NCBI GenBank assembly: GCA_003538135.1
Contig: DPOR01000017.1
Location: forward strand, 69,606-133,605
Length of the DNA stretch: 64,000 bases
Direction: 5' to 3'
Source: Oscillospiraceae bacterium
Lineage (GTDB): Bacteria > Bacillota > Clostridia > Oscillospirales > Acutalibacteraceae
The position numbers and the translations under genes were made by a program. The notes under the pieces were generated by a model that was given only the letters and a program-made list of their open reading frames with translations, was not told the DNA's origin and did not search any database. Position 1 is the first letter of the stretch; each line of letters begins with the position of its first letter. Positions 42,058 to 49,446 of this stretch are shown one piece after another.

Positions 42058-42501
42058 TCAGAACGGGAGATCGTCGCTTATCGGGATCTCCTCGAAATCG
42101 TCCGCTCCGCCTGTGGCGAAGGACGCTGCGGGCTGGACGCGCGCGGGCTGATCGCCCTGGCGTGCTCCGCCTGTGCCCGTCTCTGCCTTTGAGCCGCAGA
42201 AGCTGACTTCGTCGGCGACAATTTCAAACGCGGTGCGCTTGTTGCCGTTCTTATCCTCGTAGTTGCGCTGCTGGATTCTGCCGCGAACGGCTATCATGGA
42301 GCCCTTCTGAAAATAGCGCGAGACGAACTCCGCAGTCTGTCTCCATGCGACTACGTTGATGAAATCGGTCTGTCTCTCTTCGCCTGCTTTGTAGCTGCGA
42401 TCGACAGCGACGGAAAAGCTTGTAACGGAGAGACCCGAAGCCGTTGTACGCAGCTCGGGGGCGGCAGTGAGTCTGCCCATAATTATTGCAACATTAAGCA
42501 T
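42058..42501 (-). CDS. ssb: Single-stranded DNA-binding protein
   Basis: 147 residues from ATG 42501 with AGGAAACAG upstream. OB fold: MLNVAIIMGRLTAAPELR at the start, TDFINVVAWRQTAEFV near 47, and KGSMIAVRGRIQQRNYEDKNG near 64-84. A Gly/Ala/Gln linker ends in the acidic partner-binding tip ISDDLPF. It sits ten bases after rpsF, the usual replication/translation operon. Confidence 0.97.
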   Translation of the reverse strand: MLNVAIIMGRLTAAPELRTTASGLSVTSFSVAVDRSYKAGEERQTDFINVVAWRQTAEFVSRYFQKGSMIAVRGRIQQRNYEDKNGNKRTAFEIVADEVSFCGSKAETGTGGARQGDQPARVQPAASFATGGADDFEEIPISDDLPF

Positions 42502-42511
42502 CTCTGTTTCC

Positions 42512-42799
42512 TCACTTTCTGACAATGAGTGAACGGAGAACACCGTCGGTTATACCGGCGACGCGGTAGAACTCCTCGGGGAACTCGGGGACAGCGCTGA
42601 AATTGAACAGAGCGTAGAATCCCTCGGGCTCATCGTTGATAGCGTAAGCGAGCTTGCGCTTGCCCCACTCATCAATGCTGTCCAGAGTGCCGTTCTGCTC
42701 AATGAGAGCCTTGAACTTCTCGATGAGAGCGGGTACGCCCTCCTCACCGTTCTTGACGGAGAAAACCATCATTGCTTCATAGCTGTTGTTTGCTGACAT
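42512..42799 (-). CDS. rpsF: 30S ribosomal protein S6
   Basis: 95 residues from ATG 42799, with the strong GGAGGTG site. SYEAMMVFSVKNG is the S6 start, with DEWGKRKLAYAINDEPEGFY near 47-66, the usual fold signature. First gene of rpsF-ssb-rpsR. A longer in-frame reading would extend through the leader hairpins and is rejected. Confidence 0.97.
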   Translation of the reverse strand: MSANNSYEAMMVFSVKNGEEGVPALIEKFKALIEQNGTLDSIDEWGKRKLAYAINDEPEGFYALFNFSAVPEFPEEFYRVAGITDGVLRSLIVRK

Positions 42800-42827
42800 T
42801 CTTAAAGCACCTCCTTCTGGTCTTTTG

Positions 42828-42873
42828 GCTGCGGTTCTTCCGCAGCAAGGATTAGCCGCCTTTTTCCTGCGGC
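42828..42873 (-). ncRNA. Candidate S6:S18-binding leader of rpsF
   Basis: The leader between the promoter and rpsF contains two GC-rich hairpins on the minus strand: GCCGC/GCGGC (42855-42873) and GCTGCGG-AAGAA-CCGCAGC (42828-42846). A conserved leader bound by the S6:S18 complex is known upstream of rpsF in many bacteria. The present sequence fits by place and hairpins; I cannot confirm the conserved internal loop. Confidence 0.4.
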
Positions 42874-42881
42874 AATTAGTT

Positions 42882-42910
42882 ATTTTAACAGTGTTTTGCG
42901 CTTTTGTCAA
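42882..42910 (-). promoter_or_regulatory. sigA promoter of rpsF-ssb-rpsR
   Basis: Minus strand TTGACA (42905-42910), 17-base spacer, TAAAAT (42882-42887); about 75 bases of leader. Confidence 0.85.
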
Positions 42911-42944
42911 CATATTTTTTTACATAAGTAAAGTCCGCTAAGTA

Positions 42945-42973
42945 TTGTCAATCGGCTCTATTAGTGGTATATT
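42945..42973 (+). promoter_or_regulatory. sigA-like promoter of the TetR gene
   Basis: TTGTCA (42945-42950), 17-base spacer, TATATT (42968-42973), divergent from the rpsF promoter 35 bases away. Confidence 0.65.
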
Positions 42974-43005
42974 TATATAAACAGGAATGAACGCAGGTGA
43001 TTTTC

Positions 43006-43584
43006 ATGACAAGCCCGGCAACCGAGAAAACCGCGCACAACAGACGCACGGCATACACGAAAACGGCTATCCGCCGCACATTCTTCGAGCTGCTCGAGGA
43101 AAAGGACTTCGACAGAATAAGCGTGCGCGAAATTTGTCAGCGCGCGGACATCAACCGAAGCACATTCTACCGTCACTATGACGACATAAACGCTCTGATG
43201 AACAGCATCGAGGCCGAGTTCGTCGCAGATATCGACAGGCAAATCGAGCGAATGGATCCCGATATCTTCGACGCGGTTCTGATCGGACTGTTCGATATCG
43301 TAAAAGACAACTCCGATCTTTGTTGCTACATGATGAAGTGCGGACCGCGAAAAGGCTTTATCAACTCCCTGTTTGTCAAGAATTACGACAGGACGCATAT
43401 AAAGTGGAAGAAGTTCTTCCCCGAGATAACAGACAAGCAGTTCCGCTGGATGTATATTATGTTCTTCAACGGCATAACCGGCGTTATCGCGGAGTGGATA
43501 AACTCCGGATTCCGCGAGGATCCCGCGGCGATAGTCGCTTTCACCACAAGTATATATTTTAACGGCTTTAGAAAATATTTCTAA
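43006..43584 (+). CDS. TetR family transcriptional regulator
   Basis: 192 residues from ATG 43006; an in-frame GTG at 42997 overlaps the CAGGTG ribosome site. N-terminal HTH about 15-60: AIRRTFFELLEEKDFDRISVREICQRADINRSTFYRHYDD, seen as the usual blocks ISVREICQ and NRSTFYRHYDD. The C-terminal ligand domain is helical with no recognisable pocket class. The next gene in the same direction, an E2-like acyltransferase with its own promoter and a palindrome, is the likely target. Confidence 0.93.
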   Translation: MTSPATEKTAHNRRTAYTKTAIRRTFFELLEEKDFDRISVREICQRADINRSTFYRHYDDINALMNSIEAEFVADIDRQIERMDPDIFDAVLIGLFDIVKDNSDLCCYMMKCGPRKGFINSLFVKNYDRTHIKWKKFFPEITDKQFRWMYIMFFNGITGVIAEWINSGFREDPAAIVAFTTSIYFNGFRKYF

Positions 43585-43601
43585 TCTGTTTATAATTTTT
43601 G

Positions 43602-43630
43602 GCGGCACAAATCACTTTTTGTGTCGCTTT
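43602..43630 (+). terminator. Hairpin terminator after the TetR gene
   Basis: GCGGCACAAA (43602-43611) pairs with TTTGTGTCGC (43618-43627) with one wobble; the T tract (TTTCTG) is short. Confidence 0.5.
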
Positions 43631-43656
43631 CTGCACACGTTTCCAAATACTGTTCC

Positions 43657-43709
43657 TTGTTTTTTAAGCTGATGACACTATATACTTTTATTAATGCGGA
43701 AATACCGCA
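43657..43709 (+). promoter_or_regulatory. Promoter and possible operator of the E2-like gene
   Basis: TTGTTT (43657-43662), 18-base spacer, TATACT (43681-43686). A perfect inverted repeat TGCGG-AAATA-CCGCA (43695-43709) sits just downstream of the -10, where a repressor such as the neighbouring TetR protein could act. Confidence 0.5.
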
Positions 43710-43730
43710 ACAATGAAAGGAGTCCTCAGA

Positions 43731-44648
43731 ATGAAACAGTCGCTCACAGTCAGAAGAGCCGAGCACTTCGGCATAAACAGGAAGATAATCGCAAACATGA
43801 CCGCGCAGAGCTGGCACGACATTCCCCATGTCGTCGTTACAAACGAGCCTGAGGCGTCCGAATTTCTGAAGGTTTTCAAAGAACTCAACGAAGGGCGCGC
43901 AAAGCAGGACAAGATCACGCTCAACGCAGTAATATTAAAGGTAATAACCGAGGCGCTCAAGAAGTGCCCCGCCATGAACGCACATATCGACTTCAAGCCG
44001 CGCCTTGTCCGAGGCTGCGTGACGGAGTTCGACGAGATAAACATATCCATGCCCATGCTCCTCGACTCGGGCGAGATGATGACGGTCAATCTGCACAATA
44101 TGCAGGACAAGAGCCTGACGGATATCAGGGACACTCTCGCCGATGTTCAGCGCAGGGCGAAGAACTCGAATATGTCGCAGGTCATGTACGACGTATCCCT
44201 TAACGACACTCTTCAGGGGCTGGCAAAGGGAAAGCTCATTCAGACCGTCTCGCGCCTCATCGGCTCAAAGACGGGAAAATACAGAGTCAAGACGCTCTCC
44301 GGAAAGCAGAAGAAGGAATATTACGGCATTCCCGAGCGCGACAGGCTCACGAAGCACGACATTGAGCAGGGCACGATAACCGTATCGAACCTCGGTTCGC
44401 TCTACAAGGACTGGGACGGCATATGCGCTCTGCTTGAGATAATCCCGCCGCAGGTCGCCGCGATAGGCGTAGGCGCTCCGCGCGACACGGCTATTGCGAA
44501 TCCCGACGGTACGGTAACGGTCGGCAAGAAGCTCGTTTTCACCGTCGTTTTCGACCACCGCGCGCTCGACATGGGCGATGTAGTCCCCTTCCTGAAGTCT
44601 ATAGACGAGACTTTCAAGCACCCGGAAGTTATCAAGAAGTGGGTATAA
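43731..44648 (+). CDS. E2-type (2-oxoacid dehydrogenase) acyltransferase domain protein without lipoyl domain
   Basis: 305 residues from ATG 43731 (AAAGGAG upstream). The protein is a bare catalytic domain of the dihydrolipoamide acyltransferase/CAT superfamily: IPHVVVTNEPEAS near 31, ISMPMLLDSGEMM near 110, TITVSNLGSLY near 218, and VVFDHRALDMGDVVPFL near 270 with the catalytic His; the usual DG after HRxx is DM. The lipoyl and E1/E3-binding domains of true E2 are absent and no E1/E3 genes are nearby, so it is not an ordinary dehydrogenase subunit. CoA-dependent acyl transfer to a small molecule, as in chloramphenicol acetyltransferase, is plausible but unproven. It follows a TetR gene. Confidence 0.8.
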   Translation: MKQSLTVRRAEHFGINRKIIANMTAQSWHDIPHVVVTNEPEASEFLKVFKELNEGRAKQDKITLNAVILKVITEALKKCPAMNAHIDFKPRLVRGCVTEFDEINISMPMLLDSGEMMTVNLHNMQDKSLTDIRDTLADVQRRAKNSNMSQVMYDVSLNDTLQGLAKGKLIQTVSRLIGSKTGKYRVKTLSGKQKKEYYGIPERDRLTKHDIEQGTITVSNLGSLYKDWDGICALLEIIPPQVAAIGVGAPRDTAIANPDGTVTVGKKLVFTVVFDHRALDMGDVVPFLKSIDETFKHPEVIKKWV

Positions 44649-44683
44649 TCCCCGCCCGGCAGAATAAATGGCAATGAATCAGG

Positions 44684-44725
44684 AAAAGCGATACGTAAAG
44701 CATATTAGCTTTACATATCGCTTTT
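44684..44725 (+). terminator. Terminator of the E2-like gene
   Basis: An 18-base arm starting AAAAGCGATA (44684-44701) pairs with 44708-44725 ending CGCTTTT, with a single mismatch and a 6-base loop. The rest of the gap 44726-44861 shows nothing I can identify. Confidence 0.85.
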
Positions 44726-44861
44726 CTGTTATATCAGTCTAAGCAATACGGCTCTTTTGTGCAAAGGTCAATAATTTCAATGTCTTTTGAGCCGCTGCTG
44801 TTTAAATCTAAATACTATTACGCCGAACTGTAAAGTTATATCCCTTTACGCCAAAAATCAC

Positions 44862-44899
44862 AAAACCGACCCGAAAAATTATATCTTCGAGTCGGTTTT
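44862..44899 (-). terminator. Terminator of the 44910 lipoprotein gene
   Basis: AAAACCGAC (44862-44870) pairs with GTCGGTTTT (44891-44899), then GTGATTTTT on the minus strand. Confidence 0.75.
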
Positions 44900-44909
44900 A
44901 TTATAAAAT

Positions 44910-45503
44910 TCAGGCTATCTCTATCTCAAACGAAATCGTCAGCGACTTCTCCGCGCCGTTGCTGCCGTCCCATTTGAAAGTCGAGGTTCCCGCGCATTTT
45001 CCCGCGCCGTAGGGCACTGCGTCGGCGGTGCTGCTCATGCCGGAATTCATCTCGGCGGCGACGAGATACATATCCTGAACATAACTCTCCCCGCTCTTGA
45101 CGATAAATTGACGTGTGGCATCCTCGGTCACTTCTATGGGATAATCTTTGTCGTAGAACGCTTTTCCGTCCTGCGTCAGAATTTTCGTGCGTATCTCGTA
45201 ATGCTGCCGGTTATATATCGGGAGCGTTGAAACTATATCTTTTCCGCTGTTGTTCGTGACGGTCGCCGTAACATGCACTTCGCCGCCCGGCTTGACTTTC
45301 GGATTTTCGATATAAACTTTCAGCGTCACTCCGTCGAGAGTTTTTTCAATTGTCTGCAGAGCTGGACTCATTTTGGCGGTGCTTTCTGCCGAAGTGTTCT
45401 CCGGAACGGTCGTTCCCGCCGTCTCCGGCGTATCCCCGTTTCGGCACGCCGCAAAGCTCGTTATGAGCAGAACCGATATTAATATAATTATTGCTTTTTT
45501 CAT
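44910..45503 (-). CDS. Lipoprotein of unknown function
   Basis: 197 residues from ATG 45503 with GGAGG upstream. Signal peptide with lipobox FAAC, so C20 is the lipid site. Residues 21-50 are a Thr/Glu/Ser-rich linker. The rest is one beta-rich domain with KVYIENPKVKPGGEVHVTATVTNNSGKDI near 70-98, the look of an Ig-like/BsuPI-type extracellular domain. I do not recognise the family further. Single gene with its own terminator; it lies between the E2-like gene and the Rnf locus without evident link to either. Confidence 0.75.
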   Translation of the reverse strand: MKKAIIILISVLLITSFAACRNGDTPETAGTTVPENTSAESTAKMSPALQTIEKTLDGVTLKVYIENPKVKPGGEVHVTATVTNNSGKDIVSTLPIYNRQHYEIRTKILTQDGKAFYDKDYPIEVTEDATRQFIVKSGESYVQDMYLVAAEMNSGMSSTADAVPYGAGKCAGTSTFKWDGSNGAEKSLTISFEIEIA

Positions 45504-45680
45504 ATAGCTTTCGCCTCCGGGCATTTATTTTTTCCGCCCTGTTTTCCCCCGATTATCGAGTTTAACTAACCATCGGTATCACCGCCTGCTTTTTAATTGA
45601 AAGATTTTCCTACAACCAAATAATAACAAATGTCACAAGCATCGTCAACCTTTTTCGCAAATAAAATTTAACTATAAAAA

Positions 45681-45712
45681 CACCCGAAGCTGTTTTTTCA
45701 CAGCTCCGGGTG
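45681..45712 (-). terminator. Terminator of the Rnf operon
   Basis: CACCCGAAGCTG (45681-45692) pairs with CAGCTCCGGGTG (45701-45712) with one wobble; TTTTTA follows on the minus strand. Confidence 0.85.
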
Positions 45713-45727
45713 CTCGCACTTAATTAT

Positions 45728-46558
45728 TTAGTTTACCTTCGTTTCGGTTATCTTCACTCCGGGCTCGATAACATCGATGCACTTGACCGGGCACGCCTCA
45801 TGGCATTTGCCGCAGCCGACGCACTTGTCGTAATCGACCTTCGCGCAGAAGTTTTCGACCGTGACCGCGCCGTATTCGCAGGCCTTGACGCACTTCATGC
45901 AGCCGATGCAGCCCGCCTTGCAGTCTTTTCTGGTCTGCGCACCCTTGTCATGGTTCTTGCACATGACGGCAGCCTTTGTCTCATGCAGGGGCATAAGGTC
46001 AATTATGCCCTTGGGGCAGGTATTGACGCACATCTTGCAGGCATGGCACGCGAGCGGATTTATTCTCGCAACGCCCTCGCAGATATGAATGGCGTCATAG
46101 GGGCAGACCTCAACGCAGTCGCCGAAGCCGATGCAGCCGTAGACGCAATCTTTAGGGCCGCCGAAAAGCTGAGTTGCCATTTTGCAGCTCTTGACGCCGA
46201 CATAGTTGAGCTTCGTGTCCGCGTTATGCTTGTTGCCCTGGCAGAGGACGACGGCGGTCATTGGGATGACATCGCCCGCCGCAAGGCCGGTTATCTTCGC
46301 AATGGCTTGGCTGACCTCCGCGCCGCCGGGCATACAGCGACCGGTATCTGTAGTCTTGCCCTCGGAGAGCGCGGCCGCATAGCCGGAGCAGCCGGAGAAG
46401 CCGCACGCGCCGCAGTTTGCGCCGGGCAGCGCCGCCTGAATCTCCTCGGCCTTTTCGTCGACCGGAACAGCCATGACCTTTGACGCAACGGCGAGACCGA
46501 GACCGGCTATAAGTCCGATGACGGAGACGACGACAACCGCAATTATAATAAGATGCAT
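45728..46558 (-). CDS. rnfB: Rnf complex subunit B (multi-cluster ferredoxin)
   Basis: 276 residues from ATG 46558. An N-terminal transmembrane anchor (about 3-25), then the RnfB Fe-S domain GANCGACGFSGCSGYA near 48-63 closing with GRCMPGG, followed by several ferredoxin-like motifs (CIGFGDCVEVCP, CHACKMCVNTCP, CIGCMKCVKAC, CVGCGKCHEACP). It is the entry point for electrons from reduced ferredoxin. Last gene of rnfCDGEAB; an upstream in-frame extension would overlap rnfA and lacks an SD. Confidence 0.97.
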   Translation of the reverse strand: MHLIIIAVVVVSVIGLIAGLGLAVASKVMAVPVDEKAEEIQAALPGANCGACGFSGCSGYAAALSEGKTTDTGRCMPGGAEVSQAIAKITGLAAGDVIPMTAVVLCQGNKHNADTKLNYVGVKSCKMATQLFGGPKDCVYGCIGFGDCVEVCPYDAIHICEGVARINPLACHACKMCVNTCPKGIIDLMPLHETKAAVMCKNHDKGAQTRKDCKAGCIGCMKCVKACEYGAVTVENFCAKVDYDKCVGCGKCHEACPVKCIDVIEPGVKITETKVN

Positions 46559-46574
46559 ATTATCCCGTCCTTTC

Positions 46575-47165
46575 TCAACCGAATATGCCGTCGACAACGC
46601 CCGAGAATCCGAGGAAGGAGACCGAGGTAAGCGATGCGGCAATGAGCGTTATAGGCAGACCCTGCAGGAATTTCGGCACGTCGCAGCTCTCGAGGCGCTC
46701 TCTGACGCCCGCGAACATGACCATGGCGAGCATGAAGCCGAGTCCGCCGCCGAGCGAGCGCATCATCGACTGACCGAAATTGTAGTTGTTCTCAACGTTT
46801 ATAAGCACGACGCCGAGCACCGCGCAGTTCGTTGTGATAAGCGGAAGATAGATACCCAGCGCGTTATAGAGGGAGGGTATATACTTCTTGAGGACTATCT
46901 CGACAAGCTGAACGAGAGCCGCTATGACGAGAATGAACACTATCGTCTGAAGGTATTCGAGGTCATTGGGAACGAGCAGCTTTGCGTTGATAGGATAGGT
47001 AACCGCGGTGGCGAGCAGCATAACGAATATAACCGCCGCGCTCATTCCGACTGCGGTATTGAGCTTCTTCGACACGCCGAGGAACGGGCAGATGCCGAGG
47101 AACTTTGCGAGAATAAAGTTTTCGGTAAGGATACCGGTGAGCAGAATCGAAAGCATTATTTTCAT
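46575..47165 (-). CDS. rnfA: Rnf complex subunit A
   Basis: 196 residues, six transmembrane helices. The two Cys that hold the intramembrane [2Fe-2S] cluster with RnfE are visible: ICPFLGVSKK near 25 and TTNCAVLGV near 108. It overlaps rnfE by four bases and is followed by rnfB after 16 bases. Confidence 0.97.
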   Translation of the reverse strand: MKIMLSILLTGILTENFILAKFLGICPFLGVSKKLNTAVGMSAAVIFVMLLATAVTYPINAKLLVPNDLEYLQTIVFILVIAALVQLVEIVLKKYIPSLYNALGIYLPLITTNCAVLGVVLINVENNYNFGQSMMRSLGGGLGFMLAMVMFAGVRERLESCDVPKFLQGLPITLIAASLTSVSFLGFSGVVDGIFG

Positions 47166-47881
47166 TTGTCATCGGCCTCCTTTTTGTCCTTCTTATCCTT
47201 GTTTTCTACCTCGCCGCGCAGCGAGCAGGACGCCGCCATCGGGCAGGCCTCGCAGCCCTTGAGCTCCGCCTTTGAAAGTCCCTTCTTGTCGGCGAGCTTG
47301 TTGGCGCAAGCCATGAGCAGACCGAACACGAAGAAGCCTCCGGGAGGCAGGATGAATATCAGCATGGGGCTGACGGAAGCCGGGATTATCTGGAGTCCGG
47401 CGATAGCGCCCGTGCCGAGCAGCTCTCTGACCGCACCCATGAGGAGCAGCGCCGCAGTGAAGCCGACGCCCATGCCCAGACCGTCAACGGCGGAGGCCGC
47501 AACGGAGTTCTTGCAGGCGAACGCCTCGGCTCTGCCGAGGATGATGCAGTTGACGACTATCAGCGGCAGGTAAACGCCGAGCTGAGCGTCGATCTGCGGA
47601 ACGAACGCCTTGACGAGCATCTGGACTATTGTAACAAACGAAGCGATTATAACAATATAAGCGGGAATTCTGACCTTCTGCGGAATCACTTTTTTGAGCG
47701 CCGCAATAGCGATGTTCGAGCACACAAGGACTATCGAAGCCGCAACGCCCATGCCCAAAGCACTCTCGACCGAGGTCGAGACGGCGAGCGTCGGACAGGT
47801 GCCGAGTACCAGACGGAGAACGGGGTTCTCAACAAGAATGCCCTTGGTAAACTCCTGAAAAAGACTCTTTTTCTTTGCCAT
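47162..47881 (-). CDS. rnfE: Rnf complex subunit E with cysteine-bearing C-terminal tail
   Basis: 239 residues, six transmembrane helices, homologous to RnfA with inverted topology. Cluster Cys: GTCPTLAVST near 28 and VVNCIILGRAEAF near 109. After the last helix the protein continues with a soluble tail of about 40 residues, LKGCEACPMAASCSLRGE and then a Lys/Asp/Glu-rich end. Such a CxxCx5C tail is additional to the core fold. It lies between rnfG and rnfA. Confidence 0.97.
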   Translation of the reverse strand: MAKKKSLFQEFTKGILVENPVLRLVLGTCPTLAVSTSVESALGMGVAASIVLVCSNIAIAALKKVIPQKVRIPAYIVIIASFVTIVQMLVKAFVPQIDAQLGVYLPLIVVNCIILGRAEAFACKNSVAASAVDGLGMGVGFTAALLLMGAVRELLGTGAIAGLQIIPASVSPMLIFILPPGGFFVFGLLMACANKLADKKGLSKAELKGCEACPMAASCSLRGEVENKDKKDKKEADDK

Positions 47882-47884
47882 TTT

Positions 47885-48448
47885 TTACTCCGCCCCCTTC
47901 AAATTGGAATCGTAGTAGCTCAGCGCCTCATTGACTGCCGCAGTGACGGCCTTTGAGGTTATCGTGGCGCCGGTGAGCGCCTGTATCTCGTTGCCGGAAG
48001 CGCTGTTCTTGTTGACGGCGATGTCCTTGACCTTTCCCTTGAACTGGTTGAGGAAGCTGTCGTTCTGAGCTTTCATGCCCAGGCCTGCCGTCTCGTTGAG
48101 CTCAAGCGGCGAAATGCCGGTGACTGCGCCGTCTTTGTCTATGCCGGTCATTATCTTCACATCTCCGCCGTAGCCCTTGGAGACCGTGACGAAAACATAA
48201 CCGACTTCATTGCCGTTTGCATCCTTGCCCACGGCGTAAGTGCCGCTGCCGTTTTTCATCTTCTGCGTCTCGCCGAACCCGGTCGCGGCGGGCAGAACCT
48301 TCTGCCTTGTTTCAACCTCGGTCTGCTCTGCGAGCTCCGCTATTTTCGGAGCCGTGACATTATTGGTGACGGCGAGAAGCGTTGTGGCAACGAGGCATAT
48401 CAGAAAGAGCGCTACAGTCGGGATGGCAAATTCCTTGAAATTTTTCAT
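47885..48448 (-). CDS. rnfG: Rnf complex subunit G (covalent FMN)
   Basis: 187 residues: one N-terminal transmembrane helix and an FMN-binding domain on the outer face. The flavinylation site is LTGATITS with Thr162 as the expected acceptor of FMN from ApbE. GISPLELNETAGLG near 111-124 is the family block. It starts four bases into the end of rnfD. Confidence 0.97.
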   Translation of the reverse strand: MKNFKEFAIPTVALFLICLVATTLLAVTNNVTAPKIAELAEQTEVETRQKVLPAATGFGETQKMKNGSGTYAVGKDANGNEVGYVFVTVSKGYGGDVKIMTGIDKDGAVTGISPLELNETAGLGMKAQNDSFLNQFKGKVKDIAVNKNSASGNEIQALTGATITSKAVTAAVNEALSYYDSNLKGAE

Positions 48449-49446
48449 GCCTTCTCAGCCCCCTTTTCTTTCTTTTCCTTCTTTTCCTTGACCGTGCCGA
48501 AGGGCTTCGGGGTGGTCAGGTTTTCTATATGGGGAACAAGTATATTCATAAGGATTATCGAGAACGAGACTCCCTCGGGAAGCGAGCCGAAAAGTCTGAT
48601 GAACGAGGTCAGCAGGCCGCAGCCGATACCGAAGATTATCCTGCCCTTGAAGTTGATGGGCGAGGTGGTGTAGTCGGTAGCCATGAAGAACGCGCCGAGC
48701 ATGAGGCCGCCGCTGAGCAGCTGATAGGCGACGAAACGGAAGTCGCCCTTGCCGGCTATGAGCATTATGACTGCGACGGTGCCGATAAACGAAAGCGGAA
48801 TGGCGGGAGAAATTATCTTTCTTATCATCATATAGATTCCGCCGATTATAAGAGCCACCGCGCAGGTTTCGCCGAGGCTGCCGCCGCGTATGCCTATGAG
48901 CATATCAACGAGGCTCGGCAGCTCGTCGGAGAGCTCGCCGCCCTTTGTCATCATAGTCAGGGGAGTTGCCGCAGTGACCGCCTCCGCGCCCTTGTCGAGC
49001 CACGAGAGGGGCTTTATCCACGTTGTCATCGCAGTCGGGAACGAAACCATGAGTATGATTCTTCCGGTTATCGCGGGGTTGACGAAGTTCTGTCCGATAC
49101 CGCCGAAGAGCTGCTTTACAACGACTATCGCAACAACAGAGCCGATAGCCGCCTGCCACAGCGGAATGGATACGGGCAGATTGAACGCGAGCAGAAGTCC
49201 GGTGACAACCGCGCTCAGGTCGCCGAGAGTGTTGCTGCGCTTCATGATTCTGCGCGACAGATACTCGGAGAGCATACAGGTGCCCACCGTTACGAGGCAG
49301 ACGAGCAGAACGCGCGGGCCGAAGAGCCAAATTGACGCCGCGAGGGCGGGAATCAGCGCGATAATAACATTAAGCATTATTCCGCTGACTGTCTGAGCCG
49401 AGCGCACATGGGGTGACGCGCTGACTGTGAGTTTCTTTTCAGGCAT
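48445..49446 (-). CDS. rnfD: Rnf complex subunit D (covalent FMN)
   Basis: 333 residues with about ten transmembrane helices. The flavin site is AVTAATPLTMM with Thr161 as the likely FMN acceptor. NFVNPAITGRIILMVSFP near 120 and the ATDYTTSPINFKGRIIFG block near 255 are typical. The C-terminus is a Lys/Glu-rich tail. It overlaps rnfC by eight bases and rnfG by four. Confidence 0.97.
   Translation of the reverse strand: MPEKKLTVSASPHVRSAQTVSGIMLNVIIALIPALAASIWLFGPRVLLVCLVTVGTCMLSEYLSRRIMKRSNTLGDLSAVVTGLLLAFNLPVSIPLWQAAIGSVVAIVVVKQLFGGIGQNFVNPAITGRIILMVSFPTAMTTWIKPLSWLDKGAEAVTAATPLTMMTKGGELSDELPSLVDMLIGIRGGSLGETCAVALIIGGIYMMIRKIISPAIPLSFIGTVAVIMLIAGKGDFRFVAYQLLSGGLMLGAFFMATDYTTSPINFKGRIIFGIGCGLLTSFIRLFGSLPEGVSFSIILMNILVPHIENLTTPKPFGTVKEKKEKKEKGAEKA

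Noticed and set aside
42973..43608. A 211-codon minus-strand frame opposite the TetR gene
   Set aside because: The plus-strand frame has a full TetR helix-turn-helix, promoter and ribosome site; the minus frame has none of these.
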